Shown one piece after another: positions 7,918 through 18,824 of a stretch of DNA of 64,000 nt. The notes beneath the pieces are model-generated. The model was not told the DNA's origin and did no database searches. It saw only the letters and a program-made list of their open reading frames with translations. The first letter of the stretch is position 1. Each line of letters begins with the position of its first letter. Source of the DNA: Jannaschia sp. CCS1 (GTDB lineage Bacteria; Pseudomonadota; Alphaproteobacteria; Rhodobacterales; Rhodobacteraceae); NCBI RefSeq assembly GCF_000013565.1, contig NC_007802.1, forward strand, positions 4,253,978-4,317,977, written 5' to 3'. A program made the position numbers and the translations under genes.

Positions 7918-9069
7918 ATGCCGTTGACCGATCAAGACTTGGTAGACCTGCGTCGCGCCTTTCACCGCGCGCCCGAACTTGGGTTTCAGGAGGATGTGAC
8001 CAAGGCCAGGATCGCCGATCTTCTGAGGGGGTTTGGCCTTGATGTGTATGAAGGTGCGGGCGTTGTCGGCGTCCTAAAGCGCGGCTCTGGCAACCGTGCG
8101 ATTGGACTGCGCGCGGATATGGATGCGCTGCCGATCCGGGAGACGAGTGCCCACGATTACACTTCGGAAACGCCGGGCGTGATGCATGCCTGCGGCCATG
8201 ATGGGCATATGACGATGCTTCTGGGGGCCGCCGAGAAACTGGCCCGCGACGCGGCGTTCGATGGCACCGTCGTCTTCCTCTTCCAACCCAATGAAGAGCA
8301 TGGCCTGGGTGCAAAGGCCATGCTTGCAGAAGGCGTTCTGGAGCGGTTCCCGATGGAGGAGGTCTATGCCATCCACAACCTGTCGGGCGCATCCGTGGGC
8401 CATGTCTCGACGCGCGTGGGCCAGATTTGCTCCAGCGAAAGCCTATTCGAGATCCAGATCGTTGGTCAGGGCGGTCACGCCTCCATGCCCCATGTCGGGC
8501 GCGATGCGATCACTGTGGGGGCCGAGATTGTTCTGGCCCTGCAAACCATCGTCGCGCGCAAGCTGTCGCCGGGCGCGGGCGTTGTGGTGTCAGTGACAGA
8601 GTTCCTGACCGACGGGCAGCGCAACGTGCTGCCCAGCGTCGTGACGCTGAAAGGCGACGTACGCGCCCGCCTGGCCCCGGATCGAGAGGAGGTCGCCCGC
8701 CTGATGCGCCAGATTGCAGACGGGATCGGTGCCGCCCATGGTGTCGCGGTCACCACCTCGTTCCAGACAGAATTCATTGAGACTATGAACGCCGCCATGC
8801 CGACGCAGGCTGTGATAGACGCCGCAACCGCGCAGGGATTAGGCGTCGACGGCACCTGTGACCCGATGAGTTTCTCGGAAGATTTTGCTCATTTCTCTGC
8901 CGCCGTGCCTGGGTGTTTTCTGATGTTGGGCAACGGGACGGATGGGCCCCATGGCCAACCCCTTCACGCCTCAGACTATGATTTCAACGACGCACTCTTG
9001 CCCATCGGGCGGGACCTTTGGGTGCAACTGGTCTGCGATCGGCTGCCTTCGGGAGGACATGATGTTTGA
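7918..9069 (+). CDS. M20-family amidohydrolase / N-acyl amino acid hydrolase
   Basis: A cytosolic zinc hydrolase of 383 residues, the usual size for the hippurate hydrolase and N-acyl-amino-acid deacylase branch of M20. Metal-binding motifs are in order: DMDALPI, HACGHDGHMTM, the NEEHG glutamates, a later His in AIHNLSG, and MSFSEDF near the end. It should cleave an N-acyl or amide bond. The ATG at 7918 has its AAGGGGAG purine stretch almost touching it; a TTG at 7924 would be spaced better and may be the real start. The gene overlaps the M24 gene by eight bases, so the two enzymes probably act on the same compound. Confidence 0.88.
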   Translation: MPLTDQDLVDLRRAFHRAPELGFQEDVTKARIADLLRGFGLDVYEGAGVVGVLKRGSGNRAIGLRADMDALPIRETSAHDYTSETPGVMHACGHDGHMTMLLGAAEKLARDAAFDGTVVFLFQPNEEHGLGAKAMLAEGVLERFPMEEVYAIHNLSGASVGHVSTRVGQICSSESLFEIQIVGQGGHASMPHVGRDAITVGAEIVLALQTIVARKLSPGAGVVVSVTEFLTDGQRNVLPSVVTLKGDVRARLAPDREEVARLMRQIADGIGAAHGVAVTTSFQTEFIETMNAAMPTQAVIDAATAQGLGVDGTCDPMSFSEDFAHFSAAVPGCFLMLGNGTDGPHGQPLHASDYDFNDALLPIGRDLWVQLVCDRLPSGGHDV

Positions 9070-10207
9070 AGACCGGATAACCACGTTCCGCACCCGGATC
9101 GACGAGGCCGGGATTGACGTTGCGTTGATCACTGATGACGACGCGGTCTACTACCTGACGGGCTACTACGACTACCTGCATATGGAGTTCGGACGCCCCA
9201 CGATCCTGGTGGTGCCAAGCGATGGCCCCAGCCTTCTGATAACCCCAACCATTGACCTCAACACCGCGCAGGCCAATGCACGGGTGGACCGGATCGCGCC
9301 GTGGAACGACGGCATGGGCGATGAATGGCGCGCGGAGCTGCCTTGGGCTCTGAAGGGCTGTGCCAGCGTCGGGATTGAACCCGATCACATGCCGCCGCTT
9401 GTCCGCGCATATGTGGATGATCTGGTGCCGCGCGACCGCCAAACCTCGGCCACGCCAATCTTGTCCACCATGCGGATGATCAAATCGGACGGGGAGTTGC
9501 AATTGGCCCGCCACGCGGGGCAAGTCGCCAACGCCATGATGGCCGCCGGGCGCGCGGCAATTGCAGATGGCGTGCCAGAGTTCGAGGTGGCGCTTGCAAC
9601 CTCCCAGGCCGGCACGCGCAAAGCAGCCAAGTTGCTGGCCGCCCACTACCATGACGCAGACATGTCGCCCAACACGCATTTCCTGCAAATCATGGCCTCG
9701 GGCACGGAGATCACCAAGACGCATCACCGCGCGTCCACCCGTGTCATGCGACGAGGCGAGCCAGTGTTTCTTTGCTTCTGCGGGATGACCAATTTTCACC
9801 GGTTCAAGCTGGGGTTCGACCGAACGTTCTGGATCGGAGAGGCCCCTGACGATCACGTCGCAGTCTATGAGGTCGCCTTGGCCAGCCAAGCGGCTGCTCT
9901 TGCGGCGCTACGCCCCGGGGTCAGCGCAGAGAGCGTCCACGCCGCCTATGCGGAGGTGATCGAAGGCGCGGGTCACGCCTATCCGTTTCGCTGCGGTCGC
10001 GCCACGGGTTTCAGCTTTCTAGAAGCCCCGCAACTGGTCACCGGCGACACGACAATCCTGCAACCGGGCATGGTGCTTGCCGTAGACGGATCCGTCGCTG
10101 TGGAGGACTTCCGCGCGCAGATCGGTGACAGCGTCATCATCACCGAAGACGGGTATGAACCGCTGACAGATCATCCGAAACAGATCTCCGACATCATCCT
10201 GGCCTAG
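9062..10207 (+). CDS. creatinase-like M24 (pita-bread fold) hydrolase
   Basis: A 381-residue protein with the N-terminal creatinase domain and C-terminal pita-bread domain. I chose ATG 9062, five bases after GGGAGG, inside the end of the M20 gene. The metal ligands of M24 peptidases are mostly gone: the region corresponding to the first two Asp reads LCFCG and LGFDRTF, the GHG motif reads GRATG, and the final Glu is in AVDGS. A HH pair (ITKTHHRAS) sits where creatinase carries catalytic residues. This argues for a metal-independent C-N hydrolase, as in creatinase, rather than an aminopeptidase. Substrate unknown; it likely works with the M20 enzyme. Confidence 0.75.
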   Translation: MFEDRITTFRTRIDEAGIDVALITDDDAVYYLTGYYDYLHMEFGRPTILVVPSDGPSLLITPTIDLNTAQANARVDRIAPWNDGMGDEWRAELPWALKGCASVGIEPDHMPPLVRAYVDDLVPRDRQTSATPILSTMRMIKSDGELQLARHAGQVANAMMAAGRAAIADGVPEFEVALATSQAGTRKAAKLLAAHYHDADMSPNTHFLQIMASGTEITKTHHRASTRVMRRGEPVFLCFCGMTNFHRFKLGFDRTFWIGEAPDDHVAVYEVALASQAAALAALRPGVSAESVHAAYAEVIEGAGHAYPFRCGRATGFSFLEAPQLVTGDTTILQPGMVLAVDGSVAVEDFRAQIGDSVIITEDGYEPLTDHPKQISDIILA

Positions 10208-10214
10208 ACACCGC

Positions 10215-11069
10215 CTAAGCCGGGTCGCGCGCGCATTCCGTTACCCAGTCGCCAAAGGCCTTCGCCTCAGCCGATGGCGCCGTGACGGCCAGGTGATAGC
10301 CTTGGGTGCTAGGGATCGTTGCGTCATGCACCTGCACCAGATCGCCCTGCGCCAGTGCGCGCGCCGCAAGAAGTGAGGAGGTCAACGCCACACCCGCCCC
10401 GCCAACAGCCAGATCCAGCGCCGCCCCATGGGAATCCACAAAAAGCGTGGGCTCCGGCACGCCCTCAACGCCAGAGGTCTTCGCCCAATCGCGCCACCCC
10501 TCAGACATGCCGACGGGCTCAATCAGGGTCTGGGCAGCCAACGGACCAGCCAATGGGCGCGCGGCAACGGCGATCAGCGCGTCCGGTCCAAGTCGCGTGG
10601 CGTCGCGCCCGACCTGCCGGTCAGACCCAAAGCGGATCTCCACATCCGCAAGCGCGGCCTTGAACTCATCGGGCCAGATCATACCGAGAAGCCGAATACG
10701 CAGGCCGGGGATCTGGCGCGTAAACTCAGTCATCCGGGGCGCGATGATCCAGCGCACGACACTGACCGAGGCCGCGACAGTCAACAGCCCCTCCGTTGGC
10801 CCAGTCTCAAACTCAGCTGTGGCGCGGCCAAGTTGATCCAGCGACGCGCCCACCTTTGGCTGCAACGTGCGCCCCTCATCTGTCAGGATCAGACCCCGCG
10901 GCTTGCGCACAAACAGCGCCACACCCAATCGTAGTTCAAGCGACCGGACCTGCTGGCTGATCGCAGACTGGGTCAGGCCAAGCTCATCTGCGGCGGCCGT
11001 GAAACTCAGCGTGCGGGCTGACGCCTCAAACGAGCGAAACCAAGTGAGCGGGGGAAGAGAACGGGCCAT
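10215..11069 (-). CDS. LysR-family transcriptional regulator (GcvA-like)
   Basis: A 284-residue regulator with an N-terminal winged helix (LSFTAAADELGLTQSAISQQVRSLE) and a periplasmic-binding-like effector domain. The MARSLPPLTWFRSFEASAR opening is typical of the GcvA/AmpR branch and begins at the ATG at 11069; a longer frame back to 11129 would need a TTG start and would swallow the palindrome at 11080-11104. It is divergent from the AA_synth operon and convergent with the M24 gene, so it probably controls the operon at 11175-15006 and perhaps the M20-M24 pair. Confidence 0.9.
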   Translation of the reverse strand: MARSLPPLTWFRSFEASARTLSFTAAADELGLTQSAISQQVRSLELRLGVALFVRKPRGLILTDEGRTLQPKVGASLDQLGRATAEFETGPTEGLLTVAASVSVVRWIIAPRMTEFTRQIPGLRIRLLGMIWPDEFKAALADVEIRFGSDRQVGRDATRLGPDALIAVAARPLAGPLAAQTLIEPVGMSEGWRDWAKTSGVEGVPEPTLFVDSHGAALDLAVGGAGVALTSSLLAARALAQGDLVQVHDATIPSTQGYHLAVTAPSAEAKAFGDWVTECARDPA

Positions 11070-11079
11070 AAGGTCAATC

Positions 11080-11104
11080 TTGCCATTAACGACGCTAATG
11101 GCAA
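11080..11104. promoter_or_regulatory. perfect inverted repeat, probable LysR operator
   Basis: TTGCCATTA at 11080-11088 is matched exactly by its reverse complement TAATGGCAA at 11096-11104 across seven bases. The inner part obeys the T-N11-A rule of LysR-binding sites. It lies ten bases upstream of the LysR start at 11069 and 70 bases before the AA_synth gene at 11175, the usual place for a LysR site serving a divergent pair. Confidence 0.65.
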
Positions 11105-11174
11105 TGGCGCGGAATTCCTCGTTTGTCAAAATCCCGGATCACCCCGACGGTGCACCCGGAGCGGGAGAGCCCAG

Positions 11175-11774
11175 ATGCAGCCAGAGATTCGGAAGATCGT
11201 CACCTATGATGAGGAGGTCTTGATCGAAGGCTTCCGCAAAGCCGATGCACCCTGGCGCATGTTCGCAATTGCCTGCGTGGTGCGGAACCCCTGGGCGGGT
11301 CGTTTCGTGGAGGATCTTAAGCCCGAGATCATGGCCTATGGCCCCGTTTTGGGGGAACTGATGACCGAGCGCATGATCACGCTGGCAGGCTCTGGCGATG
11401 CGATTGAAGCCTACGGCAAGGCCGCAATCGTCGGCGTGGACGGAGAGGTGGAGCATGCCTCCGGCCTGATCCACACGTTGCGGTTCGGGAACTTTTTCCG
11501 GGAGGCGGTCGGCGCGAATTCGTACCTCGCCTTCACCAACACCCGCGGCCCGGCCAATGCACCGATCATGGTGCCGCTGATGGACAAGAATGACGCCGGG
11601 CGCAGGTCCCATTACCTGACGATCCAGTTTGCGATCCCCGATGCCCCCCGCGCGGACGAGATCGTCGTTTTGCTGGGGGCGGCGACGTCCGGAAGGCCCC
11701 ATCACCGCATCGGCGACCGTTACCAAGACCTCAAGGACCTGGGCCATGACCTGGACAACCCGGCCGCGGTCTGA
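11175..11774 (+). CDS. AA_synth (DUF1185) family protein
   Basis: A 199-residue protein that resembles the amino acid synthesis family (Pfam AA_synth, formerly DUF1185): MQPEIRKIVTYDEEVLIEG at the start, GPVLGELMTE in the middle and RGPANAPIMVPLMDKND later. The family has no settled biochemical role but is often placed in catabolic operons. The start has GGAGAG at a good distance. It is the first gene of a run that includes a hydrolase, a flavin monooxygenase and an aldehyde dehydrogenase, and overlaps the hydrolase gene by 29 bases. Confidence 0.7.
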   Translation: MQPEIRKIVTYDEEVLIEGFRKADAPWRMFAIACVVRNPWAGRFVEDLKPEIMAYGPVLGELMTERMITLAGSGDAIEAYGKAAIVGVDGEVEHASGLIHTLRFGNFFREAVGANSYLAFTNTRGPANAPIMVPLMDKNDAGRRSHYLTIQFAIPDAPRADEIVVLLGAATSGRPHHRIGDRYQDLKDLGHDLDNPAAV

Positions 11775-12495
11775 ATTCGGCCCGCTTCAGGCGGTCCGTG
11801 CAGGCGCGGGACCATGCGTCGTGTTATTGCACGGCGTGGGCCTGCGGGCCGAGGCCTGGGGCGCACAGATCAACGAACTGAGCCAGGACTTCGACGTGAT
11901 CGCGCCCGATATCATGGCGGGCGAGGGCCTCGCCGAGTTCACGGACCCCGTTGCCGAGGCCTTGGACCGTCCCGCCTGGATCATCGGTCATTCGATGGGC
12001 GCGATGATGGCCCTTGATCTCGCGATCCGCTACCCTGGCAGAGTGCGTGGCGTCGTGGCCATGAATGCGATCTTTCGCCGGTCGGATGAGGCCAAACGCG
12101 CTGTCCAGGCACGGGCCGCACAACTGGACGGAACCACGATCACCGATCCGTCGCCAACGCTTACCCGCTGGTTCGGTGACACTCCGTCGCCTGAGCGAAC
12201 CGCCTGTGATCGTTGGCTGACAACCGCAGACCCCAACGCCTACCGCGCCGCTTACACGGTCTTTGCAAATGAAGACGGGCCTTCTGACACCGCGTTGAAA
12301 ACCGTCGCCTATCCTGCCCTTTTCCTGACGGGCGCGGACGAGCCGAACTCCACCCCTGCCATGTCCCAGGCAATGGCCGCGCTCACGCCCCAAAGCCGTG
12401 CCGTCGTCATTCCCGACGCCGCCCACATGATGCCCATGACCCACCCCGCCGCCGTCAACGCGCATCTTCGCGCGTTCCTGACCCAAGGAGCCTAG
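11746..12495 (+). CDS. alpha/beta-fold hydrolase
   Basis: A 249-residue hydrolase. The oxyanion-hole LLHGVG near residue 27, the nucleophile elbow GHSMGAMM and the final His in DAAHMMPMTHP form the expected catalytic set; the acidic residue is probably the Asp in TGADEPN. I chose the ATG at 11746, inside the end of the preceding gene, because the sequence from there fits the family and the upstream part of the frame does not. It probably hydrolyses an ester, lactone or enol-lactone intermediate of the pathway encoded around it. Confidence 0.85.
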   Translation: MTWTTRPRSEFGPLQAVRAGAGPCVVLLHGVGLRAEAWGAQINELSQDFDVIAPDIMAGEGLAEFTDPVAEALDRPAWIIGHSMGAMMALDLAIRYPGRVRGVVAMNAIFRRSDEAKRAVQARAAQLDGTTITDPSPTLTRWFGDTPSPERTACDRWLTTADPNAYRAAYTVFANEDGPSDTALKTVAYPALFLTGADEPNSTPAMSQAMAALTPQSRAVVIPDAAHMMPMTHPAAVNAHLRAFLTQGA

Positions 12496-12498
12496 CCG

Positions 12499-13530
12499 AT
12501 GGATTTTTCTCTCTTCGCCCATATGGAACGCCTCACGCCCGACCAGCCCCATGACGTCATGCGAGAAGATTTTCTGAGCCTTTGCAAACTGGCAGATGAC
12601 GGTGGCATGCGCGCGATCTGGACGGGGGAGCATCACGGGATGGAGTTCACAATTGCGCCCAACCCATTCCTCTCGATCCTTGATCTGTCCCATCATACGA
12701 AAAACGTGCGCCTTGGAACCGGCACGGTTGTCGCCCCCTTCTGGCACCCGATCAAACTAGCCGGAGAGGCGGCTGCCACGGACCTGATGACCGGGGGACG
12801 CCTGGAATTGGGGATCGCGCGCGGGGCGTATTCCTACGAATACGAGCGCCTCATGCCCGGTATGGATGCGTGGGAGGCGGGCCAGAGGATGCGTGAGACG
12901 ACACCTCTGCTGCGTCAGTTGTGGGACGGGGATTGTGCGCATGAGGGCGAATACTTCACCTTCCCTGCCAGCACCTCTGCCCCCAAGCCAGTGCAACCCA
13001 ACGGTCCCCCGATCTGGATCGCCGCCCGCGACCCCAACAGCGTTGAGTTTGCCATTCAGCGTGATTTCAATGTGCAGGTCACACCACTCTGGCAAGGCAT
13101 CGAAGAGATCGAGACGCTGATGGGCCGGTTCAATACCGCCTGTGACGCCGCAGAAAAGCGGCCCAAGGTCATGCTGCTCCATCATACGTTCGTGGGCGCA
13201 GACGCGGATGACGTTAGCCTTGCCGCAGACGAACTCAGCCGGTTTTACTGCACGTTCGGCGCGTGGTTTCAGAACAAGCGCACCGTGAGCCAGGGCCAGA
13301 TCGCGCCGCTGTCCGATGACGAGGTCGCCGCCAATCCGATGATGACGCCCCAGAACATGGCCCGCGATCTGACCATCGGCACAGCACAACAGGTCATTGA
13401 CCAAATCAAACGATACGAGGACCTTGGCTACGACGAATATTCGTTCTGGATCGACAGCGGCATGAACGCAGAGCGCAAACGCGCCTCCCTGTCGCGTTTC
13501 ATCGACGATGTCATGCCGGCGTTTCAATAG
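12499..13530 (+). CDS. LLM-class flavin-dependent monooxygenase
   Basis: A 343-residue protein of the bacterial luciferase-like family: an N-terminal MDFSLFAHMER strand, WTGEHHGMEF, LGTGTVVAPFWHP and GRLELGIARGAY are the usual landmarks of its TIM-barrel flavin site. Such enzymes use reduced FMN and oxygen to attack C-N, C-S or carbonyl bonds. AAGGAG lies before the start and the gene follows the hydrolase by three bases. A flavin reductase is not seen in the window. Confidence 0.88.
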   Translation: MDFSLFAHMERLTPDQPHDVMREDFLSLCKLADDGGMRAIWTGEHHGMEFTIAPNPFLSILDLSHHTKNVRLGTGTVVAPFWHPIKLAGEAAATDLMTGGRLELGIARGAYSYEYERLMPGMDAWEAGQRMRETTPLLRQLWDGDCAHEGEYFTFPASTSAPKPVQPNGPPIWIAARDPNSVEFAIQRDFNVQVTPLWQGIEEIETLMGRFNTACDAAEKRPKVMLLHHTFVGADADDVSLAADELSRFYCTFGAWFQNKRTVSQGQIAPLSDDEVAANPMMTPQNMARDLTIGTAQQVIDQIKRYEDLGYDEYSFWIDSGMNAERKRASLSRFIDDVMPAFQ

Positions 13531-13542
13531 GGGCCGTTTCTT

Positions 13543-15006
13543 ATGGACCACTTCCAACTGTTCATCGACGGCACCTGGTGCGAGGGCGGCGCTACGATGG
13601 AGACACTCAATCCCGCCACCGGCACGGCATGGGCCACCTTTGCCTGTGCCGTGCCCGACGACGTTGATCGCGCCGTCAAAGCTGCTGCCCGCGCGCTGGA
13701 CGATCCGACATGGCGCGACATGACCCAGACCGCACGCGGCAAATTGATCGCGAAGCTCGCAGATCTGGTGGAGCGAGATGCCGTAAAGCTGGGGCGGTTG
13801 GAGACGACAGACAGCGGCAAGCTGTTGGCAGAGACCTCGACCCAAACCGCCTACGTCGCCGATTACTACCGCTACTTCGCTGGCCTTGCCGACAAGATCG
13901 AAGGGGCGGTGCTACCGATCGACAAGCCCGACATGCACGTCTTCACCACGCGCGAGCCCATCGGCGTCGTGGCCGCCATCGTGCCGTGGAACGCGCAGAT
14001 GTTCCTGACCGCGACAAAGCTCGGCCCAGCCCTGGCAGCGGGCTGTGCGATTGTCATCAAGGCGTCTGAGATCGCGCCTGCCCCGATGCTCGCCTTCGCA
14101 AAGCTAATCGAGGAGGCGGGGTTTCCGCCCGGTGTCGTGTCCATCATCACCGGCGACGCAGAGGGATGCGCCATCCCGCTCACCCGTCACCCGCGCGTCG
14201 ACCGTATCGCGTTCACCGGTGGGCCGGAGACCGCCCGCAACGTCGTTCGAAACTCCGCCGAGAACTTTGCCGTCACGTCGCTGGAGCTGGGCGGCAAATC
14301 TCCGATCCTAGTCTTTGAGGATGCCGACCTTGGGTCTGCCGCAAACGGACTAATCGCCGGCAATTTCGGCGCGTCGGGACAATCCTGCGTCGCGGGGTCC
14401 CGTGGGTTGGTGCATCGGTCGATCTTCGAATACCTCGCCGCGCTGATCCAGGACCGCTCCGCCGGGATTGTCGTTGGCGACCCATTGCAGGCCGCCACCC
14501 ATGTCGGCCCGCTATGCACCCGCAACCAGGTCGACAAGATCACCGACACCCTGTCCAAGGCGCAGAAACAGGGGGCCAAAATTCGCTTTGGTGGGGCGGC
14601 TGTGGACAGCCCCGGCAACTATATGACGCCCACCCTTGTGGAATGCGCCGGGCCCGGGACAGAAACGCTGAAGGTCGAGATGTTCGGCCCCGTCATGTCG
14701 CTGCTGCCCTTCGATACCGAGGAGGACGCGATTGCGCTGGCCAACGCATCCGACTTCGGCCTCGGGTCCGGCATCTTCACGCAAGACGTCGCCCGGGCGC
14801 ACCGCGTATCCAAGCGGCTGAAGGCGGGGATCTGCTGGGTGAACACCTATCGCGCAATCTCTCCCATCGCGCCGTTCGGCGGCTTCAACCAATCGGGCTA
14901 CGGGCGCGAAGCGGGGATGGAGTCGATCCTCGACTACACGCGCACGAAAACTACGTGGATCAACACGTCGTCCGAGCCAATGGCCAACCCATTCGTCATG
15001 CGCTGA
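13543..15006 (+). CDS. NAD(P)-dependent aldehyde dehydrogenase
   Basis: A 487-residue enzyme of normal length for the family. The general-base Glu is in LELGGKSP, the catalytic Cys in GASGQSCVAGSR, and the coenzyme region has VPWNAQMFL and AFTGGPETA. It would oxidise an aldehyde released earlier in the pathway, possibly by the flavin monooxygenase 12 bases upstream. It closes this plus-strand operon. Substrate cannot be told from the sequence. Confidence 0.93.
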   Translation: MDHFQLFIDGTWCEGGATMETLNPATGTAWATFACAVPDDVDRAVKAAARALDDPTWRDMTQTARGKLIAKLADLVERDAVKLGRLETTDSGKLLAETSTQTAYVADYYRYFAGLADKIEGAVLPIDKPDMHVFTTREPIGVVAAIVPWNAQMFLTATKLGPALAAGCAIVIKASEIAPAPMLAFAKLIEEAGFPPGVVSIITGDAEGCAIPLTRHPRVDRIAFTGGPETARNVVRNSAENFAVTSLELGGKSPILVFEDADLGSAANGLIAGNFGASGQSCVAGSRGLVHRSIFEYLAALIQDRSAGIVVGDPLQAATHVGPLCTRNQVDKITDTLSKAQKQGAKIRFGGAAVDSPGNYMTPTLVECAGPGTETLKVEMFGPVMSLLPFDTEEDAIALANASDFGLGSGIFTQDVARAHRVSKRLKAGICWVNTYRAISPIAPFGGFNQSGYGREAGMESILDYTRTKTTWINTSSEPMANPFVMR

Positions 15007-15124
15007 GGTGGGCCTGTAGCACGGCCAATGCGACGTCGAACTGCGCCGAGTTTGCCGCTGCCCGCGCCTCAACCAATAAGTAGTCATGGCCCTGGGCCTC
15101 CAAGGCCTCAGCCCGCGCCGATGA
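14996..15124 (-). pseudogene. in-frame coding-like remnant downstream of the cupin gene
   Basis: Reading on past the cupin stop codon (15125-15127) in the same frame gives 42 further sense codons up to a TGA at 14996-14998. The translation (SSARAEALEAQGHDYLLVEA, then a similar Ala-rich helix) looks like protein and has GC-rich third positions. It may be the tail of a gene cut off by rearrangement, or an extension of the cupin lost by a stop mutation. No good start codon with a ribosome site is present. Confidence 0.35.
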
Positions 15125-15784
15125 TCAGCGGGTCCGCCCTACCGCTGGTGGTTTGGCGTGGGGCAGGTGCCCGGTCTTCATCCAGACCGTCGCGCCCTCG
15201 GACCCGGCGACGGCATGCATCGTGGAGCTTTCCGGCAAGCGAAGCCAGCCCCCTGTGATCAGCGTGTCTCCACCTTCCGTCAGGCTGCCTGCCAGCACCA
15301 ACAACTCAGCCCCGCCATCGGCCGGGTCCTCAAGCGCCGCGCCGGGGGCAAGTCGGTGGTAGGTCACGATCTCAAACGCATCTTCGTGAAGGACAGATCG
15401 GTCGCCTCCAGCCGCCATGTCGCGGCGAAACTGCGTCCGGTCGTCCATGTCGAACTGCCACAGTTTCACAAAGATCGTGCATCCCTCGTCCGAGCCCGGG
15501 GTATGGGATGTCGTTGGCGGATTGCGCACATAGGTACCCGCCGGGTAATCCCCGTGCTCATCCTGAAACACGCCATCGAGGACGACGAACTCCTCCCCGC
15601 CGGTATGGGTATGGGCCGAGAAGTTTGAGCCCGGCGCATACCTCACGATGGACGTCGCCCGCGCGACCTCCCCGCCGATGCGGTCAAGCATCCGGCGGTC
15701 AACGCCAGGCATGGGCGAGGCGACCCAGTCCAGATCGGCCGACTGCACCATCACTCTTTCCGAGAAATCCGCATTGATATCCAT
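15125..15784 (-). CDS. double-cupin protein, ChrR-like
   Basis: A 219-residue protein with two cupin units. The first carries [14 protein letters not shown] and a later His in NPPTTSH, the metal-binding pattern seen in the cupin half of the ChrR anti-sigma factors; the second unit (residues 130-205) has lost most of the His. The zinc-binding N-terminal anti-sigma domain of ChrR is missing, so this is probably a small-molecule dioxygenase-like or sensing cupin. It is opposed to the aldehyde dehydrogenase and divergent from the Lin0512 pair. Confidence 0.75.
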   Translation of the reverse strand: MDINADFSERVMVQSADLDWVASPMPGVDRRMLDRIGGEVARATSIVRYAPGSNFSAHTHTGGEEFVVLDGVFQDEHGDYPAGTYVRNPPTTSHTPGSDEGCTIFVKLWQFDMDDRTQFRRDMAAGGDRSVLHEDAFEIVTYHRLAPGAALEDPADGGAELLVLAGSLTEGGDTLITGGWLRLPESSTMHAVAGSEGATVWMKTGHLPHAKPPAVGRTR

Positions 15785-15811
15785 GACTCGTCGCTCCGCC
15801 CTGCTTCAAAA

Positions 15812-15845
15812 GGTTAGTCTTACCTCCCTGTTACTCGGTAGGTAA
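15812..15845. promoter_or_regulatory. nested inverted repeats between cupin and Lin0512 genes
   Basis: GGTTAGTCTTACC at 15812-15824 is an imperfect palindrome with GGT/ACC ends, as seen for some GntR-type operators. TTACCT (15820-15825) is also matched by AGGTAA (15840-15845). The site is 28 bases from the cupin start and 107 from the first Lin0512 gene. No dedicated regulator gene adjoins it. Confidence 0.35.
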
Positions 15846-15951
15846 AATGAGAACAGTTAACACGTGGCCAAACGGGAATGTGACTGCGGCATTGCAGGAC
15901 CGCGCACCTTGCCGCACATAAGATTGGACTGATTATCGGAGGGATAGGGCA

Positions 15952-16302
15952 ATGGCCGTCAAGCGTTTGCTGACTGAATTTGGCATGGGCAGCTCACTGC
16001 GCCGCCAGGACTATACAGAAGCCGCGACGCGGGCCGTGAAGGACGCTTTGTGGCACAACTCGATCAATCTTGCGGAGCTCTTCGGCAAGCAGAAGGAAGA
16101 GATGCAGATCACGGTGGAGGTCGGCGTGCAGAACCCCGACGCGCTGGACACTGACAAGATCGCAGCGATCTTTCCCTATGGTCAGGTGACCGTCGTGCCG
16201 CGAAATGGCGGGCTCGATGTGCCGCGCACCGACGGCGGCAATCCGACGGTTATTGCCAATGTTGCCATCTCGGTGGCCCTCGACCTGGAGCACGCACAAT
16301 GA
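15952..16302 (+). CDS. Lin0512-family protein, copy 1
   Basis: A 116-residue protein beginning with the pattern KRLLTEFGMGSSLRRQDYT that marks the Lin0512 family (conserved, no defined reaction). It is strongly similar to the next gene: FGMG / MGMG, QDYT..A.RA..DA..H, QVGVQ-like NPDALD and PYGQVTV are shared. A GGAGG sequence precedes the start. The two may form a heteromer. They sit at the end of the unknown catabolic cluster. Confidence 0.75.
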   Translation: MAVKRLLTEFGMGSSLRRQDYTEAATRAVKDALWHNSINLAELFGKQKEEMQITVEVGVQNPDALDTDKIAAIFPYGQVTVVPRNGGLDVPRTDGGNPTVIANVAISVALDLEHAQ

Positions 16303-16642
16303 GCGACCAGAGGTTCATCATCGAAATGGGCATGGGCAATGACCAATACGGCCAAGACTATACCAAGGCCGCAGCCCGCGCGATTGAGGACGCTATCCGC
16401 CATTCGGCCATCCCGATGTTCGAGGCGACGGGCCTGACCCACGATCAGATGCGCGTGCAGGTCACGATCGGCGTGCAGGACCCCGATGCGGTGGACTGCG
16501 CCGCGTTGGCGGACGCGTTGCCCCGGGGCCGCGCGACGGTGACGGCCGTTCACGGCGGCCTGGACGTGACCAACCCTGACACCGGCAAAACACTCGTCAT
16601 TGCCTCTGCCGCCGTGGAAGCCTTCTTGCCACGCCAGCCGGG

Positions 16643-16646
<4 letters not shown>
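16299..16646 (+). CDS. Lin0512-family protein, copy 2
   Basis: A 115-residue paralogue of the preceding protein, with MGMGNDQYGQDYTKAAARA at the front and GVQDPDAVD and PRGRATVTAVHGGLDV in the second half. Its ATG overlaps the previous stop by four bases. Its TAG stop shares the palindromic CTAG with the stop of the convergent pcaQ gene. Pairing of two unequal copies suggests a heterodimeric enzyme rather than simple duplication. Confidence 0.75.
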
Positions 16647-18799
<2,153 letters not shown>

Positions 18800-18824
18800 A
18801 CGCCCCACTGAAAGGATGTCCGAT

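Noticed and set aside
12757..13845. A 362-codon open frame on the minus strand
   Set aside because: Antisense to the flavin monooxygenase and aldehyde dehydrogenase; no recognisable motif.
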